From a virus, in the IMG/VR virus record IMGVR_UViG_3300008116_000049, positions 1 through 57,351 of that record: DNA of 57,351 bases; one strand, given 5' to 3'. Below, in pieces: positions 1-8,336 of the stretch (within the stretch, counting starts at the first letter, position 1; every line of letters starts with the position of its first letter). The notes under the pieces are model-generated. The model did no database searches. It was not told where the DNA came from and saw only the letters and a list, made by a program, of their open reading frames with translations. The translations under genes were made by a program, and so were the position numbers.

Positions 1-581
1 TCAAAAGTCCCGAAACGAATATGAGAATTACTAACTCGAATCATCACCGAAGATCGCGTCGGGGAAGGTTCATCACCACGCCAGAGGGGTTCCCCCGTTT
101 CCACCAAACTCAAACAGCGAGAGGTATTCACCCCTAAACCGCGTAAAGCTTCCCCGGCTAAGACTTCTCTAACTCCACCCTTGAGAGTTAACCTACCGTC
201 CGCATGACGGGAATAGGGGGTCCGTCCCGATCCTTTCGTACCAAAATCGTATAATTTGCCATCAATACCCCTAACTTGACCGTAGAGAAAACCGCGACCA
301 TCTCCCAAAAAAGGATTATACTCGCCAAATTGATAACCGTGGTAACGCAGGGCTAAAAAGGGGGTAAGGGCTTGAAATTTACCAAAAGCCTCGATAAAAT
401 GCTCATCTAAGGTTAATTCTGGCTGAATTCCCACCAAAGGTAATAAAGCATCATTGCGAAAACGAAGGATATGACGGGGAAAATCCGCAGCCGCAACTTG
501 ATCATAGTATTGGCCCCCCAAATCCTGCATGGCGCTTTCGTAAGGGAGACTGAGAAAGAGATTGGTGAGATGGTCTGTCAT
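1..581 (-). CDS. selO: SelO/YdiU protein adenylyltransferase, N-terminal part (runs off the window)
   Basis: This is the first 193 codons of a minus-strand gene whose remainder lies beyond the left edge. The ATG is at 581-579. The protein begins [18 protein letters not shown] and contains [40 protein letters not shown] and [18 protein letters not shown]. These blocks are typical of the SelO (YdiU/UPF0061) family, a pseudokinase-fold enzyme that transfers AMP to protein hydroxyl groups and is usually about 480 residues long. The reading frame is intact as far as it can be followed. Codon use is ordinary cyanobacterial and unlike the ATA/CTA/GTA-rich phage genes to the right, so I read it as host chromosome flanking the phage. 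Family assignment is firm; host identity is inference. Confidence 0.93.
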   Translation of the reverse strand, partial: MTDHLTNLFLSLPYESAMQDLGGQYYDQVAAADFPRHILRFRNDALLPLVGIQPELTLDEHFIEAFGKFQALTPFLALRYHGYQFGEYNPFLGDGRGFLYGQVRGIDGKLYDFGTKGSGRTPYSRHADGRLTLKGGVREVLAGEALRGLGVNTSRCLSLVETGEPLWRGDEPSPTRSSVMIRVSNSHIRFGTF

Positions 582-811
582 AGTGGTGGTGTCGATAGAG
601 CTTTGAGACGATAAAGTGATAAAGAGGGTTAATACTAAATCCGTTGAGTATGCGCTACATATCAGGCCGCTGCTCTCAGGGTTATGATTAAATATGGGGT
701 ACTCTAATATTAGAATATATAGTGTAGGAGAAAAAAGTCATCCTACAAGTTAGAGTCCAGAGGCGTCTAATATGACTCTTAACATTTAATCCTTACTACA
801 ACGCAAATTAT
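582..811. other. left host/phage junction and divergent promoter region
   Basis: This 230-bp spacer lies between divergently read selO and the first phage gene. Composition changes near 650-700. A perfect 12-bp palindrome, TCTAATATTAGA, sits at 703-714 in AT-rich sequence and could be an operator or part of a promoter. I see no convincing -35/-10 pair and no strong Shine-Dalgarno before the ATG at 812. The exact junction and any attachment-site repeat cannot be fixed by eye. Confidence 0.35.
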
Positions 812-2548
812 ATGACTATTCAAGAGACTGCACTAGCATTACCACTACTCCCCAGCATAATAACTGGAGACTCAATGGTAATGGTGCTAATTCGTAATGG
901 AACAGTAACACCATACCGCATTAATCTGAGTACCCTATTACCTGGGCCCGCTACAGCCAGCGTACTAGGTACTATCAGGCTAACCGGCGACTTAGGTGGT
1001 ACAGCAACAGCGCCTACCGTACCCGGCCTGGCAACACGAGCCCCTATCAATAACGCAGCACTAACCGGGGCCCCCACTGCTCCCACACCTCCTAGTGGCG
1101 ACAATAATACGCGGTTGGCCACTACTGCTTGGGTACGCACGCATATAAATAGCACTGGTATTAATACGCTGAGTGATGTGACTATAACTACTCCTGTTAT
1201 AGGGCAAAACCTAACATGGAATGGCACTAACTGGGTTAATGCTACAGCATCTGGTGGGGGGGATTTACTAGCGCTCAATAATTTAAATGATGTAAATAAC
1301 AGACAGACTGCGCTCAATAATCTAATAGATGGTGATAATAATATCCACACTACAGGCACTATTAGGTGGAGCACCAATATAGCTAATATAGGTGGCCTAC
1401 CACCAGCTAATACCTACCGAGGTATGTTTGCTGCAGTCAATGACGCGGGGGGTGCCTATTATTCTAATGGTACTGAGTGGCTACGGCTAGATAGAGCGCT
1501 GCTCAATGACCTCAATGATGTTAATACTGCAGGCGTAACTAATGGTCAGGTTCTAGCATATCAGAGTGGTAACTGGATACCTACTACTCTGGCGGCGGGT
1601 CCAGCCACTACTACTAATCTACCTGAGGGCGCTAACCTCTATCATACAAGCGCTCGAGTAGATGCGCGTATCGAGCTGGCGGAATTATCTGATCTACTGA
1701 ATGTCAGCAATACAGCAGCTACTAATGGGCAGTACCTAGCGTGGAATAGCGCAACTAGTAACTGGGTTCCTACCACACCAACTGGTTCTACTTTCACTAG
1801 CCCTCTTACTACTAAGGGCGATCTACATACATATAGTACTACCAATGCTCGTCTGCCCATAGGGGCTAATGGCACCTTCTTAGTAGCTGACTCTACAACG
1901 ACGACGGGGCTACGGTGGCAGGCCCCCGCTGATACTGATGATATAGCTGAGGGTACAACTAATCTCTACTACACTGATGCACGTGTAACTACTAGATTCA
2001 ATACTCTAATTCCTGCAGTAGCTAAGGGGGATCTATTGGTACAGGGTGCCACAGTACTAAGTCGGCTCCCTGTAGGCAGCAACGACCAGGTACTACTGGC
2101 CGATAGCACTACAGCCACTGGTTTGCGCTGGGGTACAGTTAATAGTGGAGGCGGCGCTCTGGCAGGTCTATCTGATGTAGCTATTACTAGCCCTGCGCAG
2201 GGACAGGTATTGACGTGGAATGCCACTACCAGTAGATGGAACGCAGCCAACCTCAGTAATCAGGTATCACTGAATAGGCAGTCTCTCACTGAGGCGCTGA
2301 CTCTCACACTATCCAGCGCTGGTACACAACACCTGGACCCTGGTGGTACGAACAGAGATGTATTATTACCGCCTAACCCTACGGTGGGTACGCGTTTCCG
2401 TATACTGAATCTGGCGCCCGCGTTTAATATTCTAGTTAAGAATCCCAATACTAGCGCTACCGTACTGACGCTGGGTAATACCAGCACGAGTATACAGGCA
2501 GAGTTCACATGGGATGGCGTAGATTGGTACTCTTGGGAACCTGCCTAA
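812..2548 (+). CDS. tail fibre / receptor-binding-like protein with degenerate beta repeats
   Basis: The 578-residue protein is rich in Thr, Ser, Asn and Gly and built from recurring motifs typical of phage fibres. One is L-x-D-V followed by GQxLxWNxxxxxW (about residues 120-145, 230-255, 285-312, 420-445). A second is EGxNLYYTxARVxxR (about 270-285 and 380-395). A third is TKGDL...RLPxGxNxxxLxADSTTxTGLRW (about 330-370 and 400-435). The last 90 residues, rich in LSSAGTQHLDPGG and FRILNLA, look like a compact C-terminal domain. No chaperone or enzymatic domain is visible. It is the first gene of the rightward structural operon. A role at the tail tip or fibre is inferred from repeat style and position; the receptor cannot be predicted. 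Confidence 0.72.
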   Translation: MTIQETALALPLLPSIITGDSMVMVLIRNGTVTPYRINLSTLLPGPATASVLGTIRLTGDLGGTATAPTVPGLATRAPINNAALTGAPTAPTPPSGDNNTRLATTAWVRTHINSTGINTLSDVTITTPVIGQNLTWNGTNWVNATASGGGDLLALNNLNDVNNRQTALNNLIDGDNNIHTTGTIRWSTNIANIGGLPPANTYRGMFAAVNDAGGAYYSNGTEWLRLDRALLNDLNDVNTAGVTNGQVLAYQSGNWIPTTLAAGPATTTNLPEGANLYHTSARVDARIELAELSDLLNVSNTAATNGQYLAWNSATSNWVPTTPTGSTFTSPLTTKGDLHTYSTTNARLPIGANGTFLVADSTTTTGLRWQAPADTDDIAEGTTNLYYTDARVTTRFNTLIPAVAKGDLLVQGATVLSRLPVGSNDQVLLADSTTATGLRWGTVNSGGGALAGLSDVAITSPAQGQVLTWNATTSRWNAANLSNQVSLNRQSLTEALTLTLSSAGTQHLDPGGTNRDVLLPPNPTVGTRFRILNLAPAFNILVKNPNTSATVLTLGNTSTSIQAEFTWDGVDWYSWEPA

Positions 2549-2579
2549 CATTCAGGTTAATAGCAGGCGCAGCGTATAG

Positions 2580-2682
2580 TATAGAGTAGGTAATACTAGC
2601 GATACTGCGCTGTCACTAGGTACAATAGATCAAACGGTACGGTTAAGCACCGGCGTATGGTATATAACGGGGACTATAATTT
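2580..2682 (+). pseudogene. possible remnant of a fibre C-terminal segment
   Basis: After the fibre stop, a frame opens behind a TAG at 2577-2579 and reads NTSDTALSLGTIDQTVRL then STGVWYITGTI. Its style resembles the fibre C-terminus (LTLGNTSTSIQ...DGVDWYSW). It has no start codon and runs into the next gene in another frame. A leftover of a duplicated or recombined fibre tail is the simplest reading, but the segment is short. Confidence 0.3.
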
Positions 2683-3696
2683 GTGATTGTAAATATAATG
2701 GGACTAGGCCCGCGCGGCCTATCAGTAGCGTTAGAAGCACTTAATCAAGGTCTATCTGTACGTGCATGGGACCCGAGGCCCCTGAGCAGCTGGAGTAAAG
2801 ATGAAGTAGTACCCAATCTACAGATGAGGAGTCCTATCTCCTTTGACCTATGTACTAATATAGAGGGCGCTGATTACAGCCTCTGTCACTACCTACAACG
2901 AGAGCCTATACTGGGGAGCCAGCGTGAGATAGAGGCAGTGCAGGAACGATGCAACAGGGATGTATTCGAGGGCTACTTACAGTGGGCCTTACAACGAGCA
3001 CTGAGCATGGGTCTAGAGATAGGCCCCCTAGAGGAGGGCCCCCTGGTTATAGCTACAGGACAACGAGAGCAGCGCGTGCCTGATTGGACAGTGGGTTACG
3101 ATACTCATACGCTCAGTCACTACCTGAAGCACCCGGCACTTAATAAACGCCTCCTAGTATTAGGTAGCGGTCAGGGCGCGGCAGAGGCAGTAGCGCACCT
3201 AGCGCAGAACAATGAAGTTACCTGGAGTCACGGGGGGTACCGTATAGATAATTACCCCGCTCCATCCTACGCGCACTGGTATAATAAGACAGCGCTGGGC
3301 GGATACTATAGAACCCTCCCATTAAATAAACGTGCTGAGTACCTATCTCGTGTTAAGAGATGGGGGCCCAGCATCACGCCATATATAGCCAATGAGCTAG
3401 CCCAGTATAATTACAAGGAGATACCCCGCATAACTAATAGTAGAGAGATACCGGATGTGGATTCTATTGTATTAGCGACTGGCTTCTACCCATCGTGGCC
3501 AATGAATTATCCTGCTGATCCAATATTAGTTAGATTTCCACTAGTTAAGCCCGGCTTTCGTCTAATAAAGAATGTATATATAACGGGAATAGGGGCTACA
3601 GCATACGATGGGCCTCGTCAGAACTCATTGATTAGCGCTGGTATAACCAGTCGTGAGATAGTCAATGCCATAATAGAAGACGCCATAGTGAGATAA
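2683..3696 (+). CDS. FAD/NAD(P)-binding oxidoreductase, N-hydroxylating monooxygenase-like
   Basis: The 337-residue protein has two dinucleotide-binding motifs in the order seen in flavin-dependent monooxygenases. GLGPRG lies at residues 7-12 on the first beta strand (FAD site). LLVLGSGQGAAEAV at about 157-170 is the NAD(P)H site. ATG-type motifs occur at VIATGQ (about 122-127) and VLATGFYPSW (about 263-272). In the SidA/IucD lysine and ornithine N-hydroxylases the same layout precedes substrate oxidation; the substrate here is unknown. The GTG at 2683 is preferred because GGGGA lies about 9 nt upstream; an ATG at 2698 is the alternative. The stop overlaps the next start (TAATG). A metabolic flavoenzyme between fibre and tail genes is unusual. 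Confidence 0.68.
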   Translation: MIVNIMGLGPRGLSVALEALNQGLSVRAWDPRPLSSWSKDEVVPNLQMRSPISFDLCTNIEGADYSLCHYLQREPILGSQREIEAVQERCNRDVFEGYLQWALQRALSMGLEIGPLEEGPLVIATGQREQRVPDWTVGYDTHTLSHYLKHPALNKRLLVLGSGQGAAEAVAHLAQNNEVTWSHGGYRIDNYPAPSYAHWYNKTALGGYYRTLPLNKRAEYLSRVKRWGPSITPYIANELAQYNYKEIPRITNSREIPDVDSIVLATGFYPSWPMNYPADPILVRFPLVKPGFRLIKNVYITGIGATAYDGPRQNSLISAGITSREIVNAIIEDAIVR

Positions 3697-4253
3697 TGAG
3701 TACTACCATCATAAGTAAGACTACACCAGAAGGGCGGGTATATCGTCTGATACAGATGAGAGACACACTGCCCTTACGTGTGGGAATAGGCCGCTATACG
3801 ACATGGGCCCCCGATAACCCACTAGATATAGATGAGCCGCCGGATAGACCTATACCGCAGGACCCTGCATTCCTGAGCACACAGGTTATACTACGCCCTC
3901 ACCGAGTATCACTGGCCTATAGAGTAGAGAGCGGCGGTGATATTATACAGGGGGACCAGCGCTGGAACATAATACCTAACGATAGAGCTAACCTTATATC
4001 ACTCCTAGGCTTATTACCCCAGGCGTTATACGTAGAAGCAATAGTATCAGGTGAGCAGGTACCCGGGGCCTTCCGTTCTGCATCACTGCTAACTGATGTA
4101 GTATTACAAACAGGCGCGAATACTAATGCTGACTTCTGGCTACCCGGCGAATGGCTCGACACGGGCCCTGCGCAGATGGCACTCCTATTCACCCCCGTGA
4201 CTCACGCAACCCCTACTGACCGCACACGCGTTAAATTCATATTACCTATTTAA
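3696..4253 (+). CDS. hypothetical protein in tail operon
   Basis: 185 residues, not recognised. The start overlaps the stop of the flavoprotein gene by one base (TAATG), so translation is probably coupled. It is soluble, with no signal peptide or membrane segment, and likely rich in beta structure (RVSLAYRVESGGD, DVVLQTGANTNADFWLPGEW). Only 3 nt separate its stop from the next gene. Position suggests a small tail or baseplate part, but nothing in the sequence proves it. Confidence 0.6.
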   Translation: MSTTIISKTTPEGRVYRLIQMRDTLPLRVGIGRYTTWAPDNPLDIDEPPDRPIPQDPAFLSTQVILRPHRVSLAYRVESGGDIIQGDQRWNIIPNDRANLISLLGLLPQALYVEAIVSGEQVPGAFRSASLLTDVVLQTGANTNADFWLPGEWLDTGPAQMALLFTPVTHATPTDRTRVKFILPI

Positions 4254-4256
4254 TCG

Positions 4257-7200
4257 ATGTCTATATTACAAAGACCAGAATACCCCGAGAATTATACCCT
4301 CGATAGTAATTGGGTGAAAGTACTACCAGAGGACGGCCAACCCTTAGTGGCGCAGGACCTCCTAGAGATGCAATCAATAGTGCATGGCCAGTTCCAGACC
4401 GGTATGGATACGCTCTATAGAGATGGTACTATACTCTCGGGTGTAGAGTTAGTCGTCGTAGGTGATGACGGTACGACCATGGATATTCTTATAACTGAAG
4501 GCCGTGTATATGCTGCGGGTGTAGTAGTCAAGACTAAGCCCACGCGCTTTCAGGTATCACGAGAAGGAGAGACTACATTTTATCTCGAGGTCACCACTAC
4601 CGTACTCGAGGATGAGAGTATGCGGGCCGGCAATCAATACGGGCCCCGGGGGGCATCTCGATTAGTAGTTAATAGTAGTATAGTCCTTACGGGGCGAGGG
4701 TATCCCCTCTACTCTATACGCAATGGATTACCTATTAATAGAGCGAGGGACCTACCTGGTGGTATTGAGGAGACACTAGCAGAGAGAGTATTTGAGAGAC
4801 ACGGTAACTTCTGCGTGCGAGGGCTGGACCTAGCGCTACTGGACCGCCCCCGCACTCTAGCTGATACCAGTCTAGTGACGCTCAATGAAAATTACTCTAC
4901 ACTAGAGGCGCGGGCTACTGAATCACGTAGCCTATATCTAGAGAGTAAGAGTAGACTAGATGGATTACTACTGCGATTAGATGATGCACGGGATATAAGT
5001 AGTGTCAGCCCCACGCCCGCTAACCTGACTATACTCGCTGATCTTGAGACGCGTGTAGTGGAAGAAGAGGCCCTGGTAGCTACACTAGAGGCTACCTACA
5101 GAGAGAGACAGACGGCAGCACTGGGCGGGCTAGCAGAATTAGAGGAGGCCCGACGTAGGTCAGAGTCTTCACTTGGTATGTCACTGGCACCTGGAGTAGC
5201 CTACGTCGTGGGGCGTAGAGTAGTTATTGATACACCAATAAATCTAGCACTACAGCGTACCACAGATAGTCAGGTAGTAACGGCGGCTACATTTACTTAT
5301 GCAGGTATAACTGCTATAGCCAACCGCACCATATCGCTGCAGGGTACCTCCACGTGGGCTAATGTACTAGCACAGGGTACCCAAGTAAGCATAAGCTTTG
5401 CTCCTATCAATAACTTGACTATAACTGTGACGGCTAATACTTCAGCAGCCACCTCAGTAGAAACCTTCATAGACTACGTAATAGCTCGCATAGCTACTGG
5501 TACTGATAGTAATAGTACTATTACTGGTACCAACATTACTACGGATGCGGCCCGTAATCTACTCCGAGATGCCATAGCCTTCCGCCGTAATGGACTGACA
5601 CTCGTCATGGAGTCCATAGGTATAGGTACCACGTCTAACCTAGTGAACATTACCATAGGTATCACTATCACAGGAGGGGCCCCCAGTAATTTACTAGGCG
5701 TCGACGTGCCCATCGGACCCATTGGAGGTGCAGCCAGTACTAATGAGTTTATGTTAACTCGCCGACCCGTCAAGGAGGTAACGCGACTAGTAGCTACGCT
5801 CCAGGAGAATACGGCTGCCATAGTGCGCGGGCCTACACCCGGCACTAGTGACTACCTAGGGCGAGATACTGTATCTAGTGTGAAATCTGTATTCCAGGGC
5901 TCTATTAATTACATAGAGGGCCGGGACTTCCAGGTTCTCGATGGTGGTAGACTGGAGTGGGCTCCTAATGGCACAGGGGCTATAGAGCCGGCACCTGGTA
6001 CTACCTATTTTGTGACGTATACGTACTCTAGTCAATTAACACTAGGAGTAGATTTCAATCTCCTGACGGCTACTGACACTATAGTATTTACTGGTACACG
6101 GAGCCCCGCACCTAATACTACATTCCAGGTAGACTATAGTTATTTCCTCAGCCGCATAGCTATAGTGACGCTAGATAAGGAGGGGCAGCCCGCTGTCATA
6201 TATGGTGAGGTAGGAGTTAATCCACAGCCTCCTGCTGTTAGTGGTTCAGTACTACCATTAGCACGTGTGCTTATAAGTAATAATAGCGCCATCATTGAGC
6301 CTATCGACTGTCGTCCTGTCAATTACGATAGTATACGGCAGCTAGCCAGCGCTGTATCGTCATTATCAGATGATATAGATAGACTACGACTCACAACTAG
6401 AGCAGAGGGGCTGGCTTTCACTAATACAGGAGCCGTACCTAACTTTACATCTATAGATGCCCTAGTGGATAGTAACGGCATTAACCTAACGGAGAGTACA
6501 GGTATGCTCTCACCTCTAACTAATAGTCTGACATCCAATAGAGTATATAGCGATGTCAGAGCAACGGCTCCCTCGGCTAGACCTAATAACGCAGGAGACC
6601 CCTACATTGTAGTACCTACATATACAGAGAGTATCTTCCTCGAGCAAACTAAGCTGACGAAAGAGAGAAGTATACAGCAAACTACAGCCCCGCGGTTATT
6701 CTGCCGCAGAGTCATCATGGCTAATAGCGATCTAGGGCGGATTAACCCCTGCGACGAGCTGGCCGTCCGAGGAGCTGCTCTATTCAGCTCCACTAGTAAT
6801 CCCCTCTATCGATTTATCAATGAGGGCAATAGAGCGGAGTTCACGCGGCTATCTCGTCGTGTACGAGAGGCTATATCAGCAGGTGAGGCTATACCAGCTA
6901 TAGGTGCTAATCTAATGGGGAGCGAGGAGATAGATAAGGCGCGGGCCCAGAATATACGATACACTATACGAGGAGAGGGGCTCCCTCAGGCCAGCTATCA
7001 ACTACTGATAGCTGACACTATCATGACTACTGCAGTACCAATTAATAACACACCAATATCGGGCACCCTACCATTCGCGTTCCGGCCCCGATCTAATGGC
7101 ATACTCGAGATCGAGTTATTCCTGCCCGCGCTACCCCCCGGTGTCCATGCCGTAGTGCTACAGTCTGATACACTGAGTGTAAGTAATACGATATCGATAT

Positions 7201-8336
7201 TTAATAATAACCTGACCCACGTGGCGCTAGGCGGGGCGGCCTCCTGGGGGTTACCATCATCCTCAATAGATACCCAGCCCCTACCCCTGATGCCGAGGGT
7301 AGGCTTCGACCCACTGATGCAGACATTTCAGGCACCCTCTGATATGTACCTGAGCAGTCTTGAGATAAGAATAGCATCGGCGCCGGCATCAGGAGCCTTA
7401 GTTATATCATTGCGGGATGGCACAGCTACTACACCGGGGCAGATACTACTAGGAGAGGCTCTTGTCAGTGGAGCGGTATTACCTGATATACAGGGGCGGC
7501 TCTGGACTAAATACGTATTCCCTACTCCCATCTATCTCAAGGAGGATCAGTATTATACACTAGGCTTCCGCAGTACAGAGGGAGACTGGAGCGTATTCAC
7601 TAGTGAGATAGGAGAGGCCGATATACTAGATGCGGGGCTTCTAATAGGACAGCAGCTAGGCATAAATGGTAACATCTGGTCCAGTGACGGTACTATCATC
7701 TCTAATCACGAGAGAGAAGATATTAGTATGCGGCTCTACCGCGCTGTATTCCCGACGACTCCGATTAGTATAGATCTAGGTAGCTACTCTTACAGTATGA
7801 CGGCCTTCGCCCTCAATGTACGAGACATAGTACCAGCAGGCTGCACAATAGATTATCAGTACAAGGCGGGCGAAAATCCTAACTGGATATCTATAGCGCC
7901 TAATACACCTATATGTCTAGATAGAGTAGAGTCTACACTCCTCCTACGTGCAGTATCCACAGGTACAGCAGCCCTAACTCCCATCATAGAAATAGGGACA
8001 GTATCCCTCTATCGTAACCTGTCACCCACGCAGCATATATCTAACTGGCAGCCTATTCTCCAGACGAGTACGAAATTTACAATAGCCATAACAGCACTAA
8101 TGCCGCCATCGAGTACGCTACAAGTAAGGATACAGTTCAGCACAGGGGGCTGGTACGTTCTAAACAACCCAACCACAGTCATACTAGATGCAGGACTAGG
8201 ACTATCTCGCCTAACTTATGAATATGTATCTCCTGGCCCGCGTAGTGGAGAGCTGAAGTGGTCTATAGACGCATTTGGAATTTCGACAACAGACGTGCCA
8301 TCTATAATGGAGGTAGTAGTATATGGAACGAACTAA
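4257..8336 (+). CDS. large virion protein, DUF4815-like N-terminus (tail/baseplate)
   Basis: 1359 residues. The N-terminus (PENYTLDSNWVKVLPEDG, then QPLVAQDLLEMQS) matches what I know of DUF4815 phage structural proteins, and the same block (GRPLQARELIEMQ) opens the next gene. Residues about 210-300 are a predicted coiled coil (EARATESRSLYLESKSRL, LETRVVEEEALVATLE). After it come Thr/Asn-rich beta regions, two repeats of the type FTYSSQLTLGVDF/VDYSYFLSRI near 600-630, and C-terminal jelly-roll-like stretches (QTFQAPSDMYLSSLEIRI, near 1020). The reading frame ends 14 nt inside the next gene. A peripheral baseplate or tail-spike scaffold role is inferred. Confidence 0.68.
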   Translation: MSILQRPEYPENYTLDSNWVKVLPEDGQPLVAQDLLEMQSIVHGQFQTGMDTLYRDGTILSGVELVVVGDDGTTMDILITEGRVYAAGVVVKTKPTRFQVSREGETTFYLEVTTTVLEDESMRAGNQYGPRGASRLVVNSSIVLTGRGYPLYSIRNGLPINRARDLPGGIEETLAERVFERHGNFCVRGLDLALLDRPRTLADTSLVTLNENYSTLEARATESRSLYLESKSRLDGLLLRLDDARDISSVSPTPANLTILADLETRVVEEEALVATLEATYRERQTAALGGLAELEEARRRSESSLGMSLAPGVAYVVGRRVVIDTPINLALQRTTDSQVVTAATFTYAGITAIANRTISLQGTSTWANVLAQGTQVSISFAPINNLTITVTANTSAATSVETFIDYVIARIATGTDSNSTITGTNITTDAARNLLRDAIAFRRNGLTLVMESIGIGTTSNLVNITIGITITGGAPSNLLGVDVPIGPIGGAASTNEFMLTRRPVKEVTRLVATLQENTAAIVRGPTPGTSDYLGRDTVSSVKSVFQGSINYIEGRDFQVLDGGRLEWAPNGTGAIEPAPGTTYFVTYTYSSQLTLGVDFNLLTATDTIVFTGTRSPAPNTTFQVDYSYFLSRIAIVTLDKEGQPAVIYGEVGVNPQPPAVSGSVLPLARVLISNNSAIIEPIDCRPVNYDSIRQLASAVSSLSDDIDRLRLTTRAEGLAFTNTGAVPNFTSIDALVDSNGINLTESTGMLSPLTNSLTSNRVYSDVRATAPSARPNNAGDPYIVVPTYTESIFLEQTKLTKERSIQQTTAPRLFCRRVIMANSDLGRINPCDELAVRGAALFSSTSNPLYRFINEGNRAEFTRLSRRVREAISAGEAIPAIGANLMGSEEIDKARAQNIRYTIRGEGLPQASYQLLIADTIMTTAVPINNTPISGTLPFAFRPRSNGILEIELFLPALPPGVHAVVLQSDTLSVSNTISIFNNNLTHVALGGAASWGLPSSSIDTQPLPLMPRVGFDPLMQTFQAPSDMYLSSLEIRIASAPASGALVISLRDGTATTPGQILLGEALVSGAVLPDIQGRLWTKYVFPTPIYLKEDQYYTLGFRSTEGDWSVFTSEIGEADILDAGLLIGQQLGINGNIWSSDGTIISNHEREDISMRLYRAVFPTTPISIDLGSYSYSMTAFALNVRDIVPAGCTIDYQYKAGENPNWISIAPNTPICLDRVESTLLLRAVSTGTAALTPIIEIGTVSLYRNLSPTQHISNWQPILQTSTKFTIAITALMPPSSTLQVRIQFSTGGWYVLNNPTTVILDAGLGLSRLTYEYVSPGPRSGELKWSIDAFGISTTDVPSIMEVVVYGTN

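Noticed and set aside
582-811. attL/attR direct repeat with the right junction
   Set aside because: No convincing direct repeat shared by 582-811 and 57197-57351 was found by eye; a computed comparison would be needed.
820-1377. 185-codon minus-strand ORF antisense to the fibre gene
   Set aside because: Low-complexity mirror of Thr/Asn repeats; no ribosome-binding site or motif.
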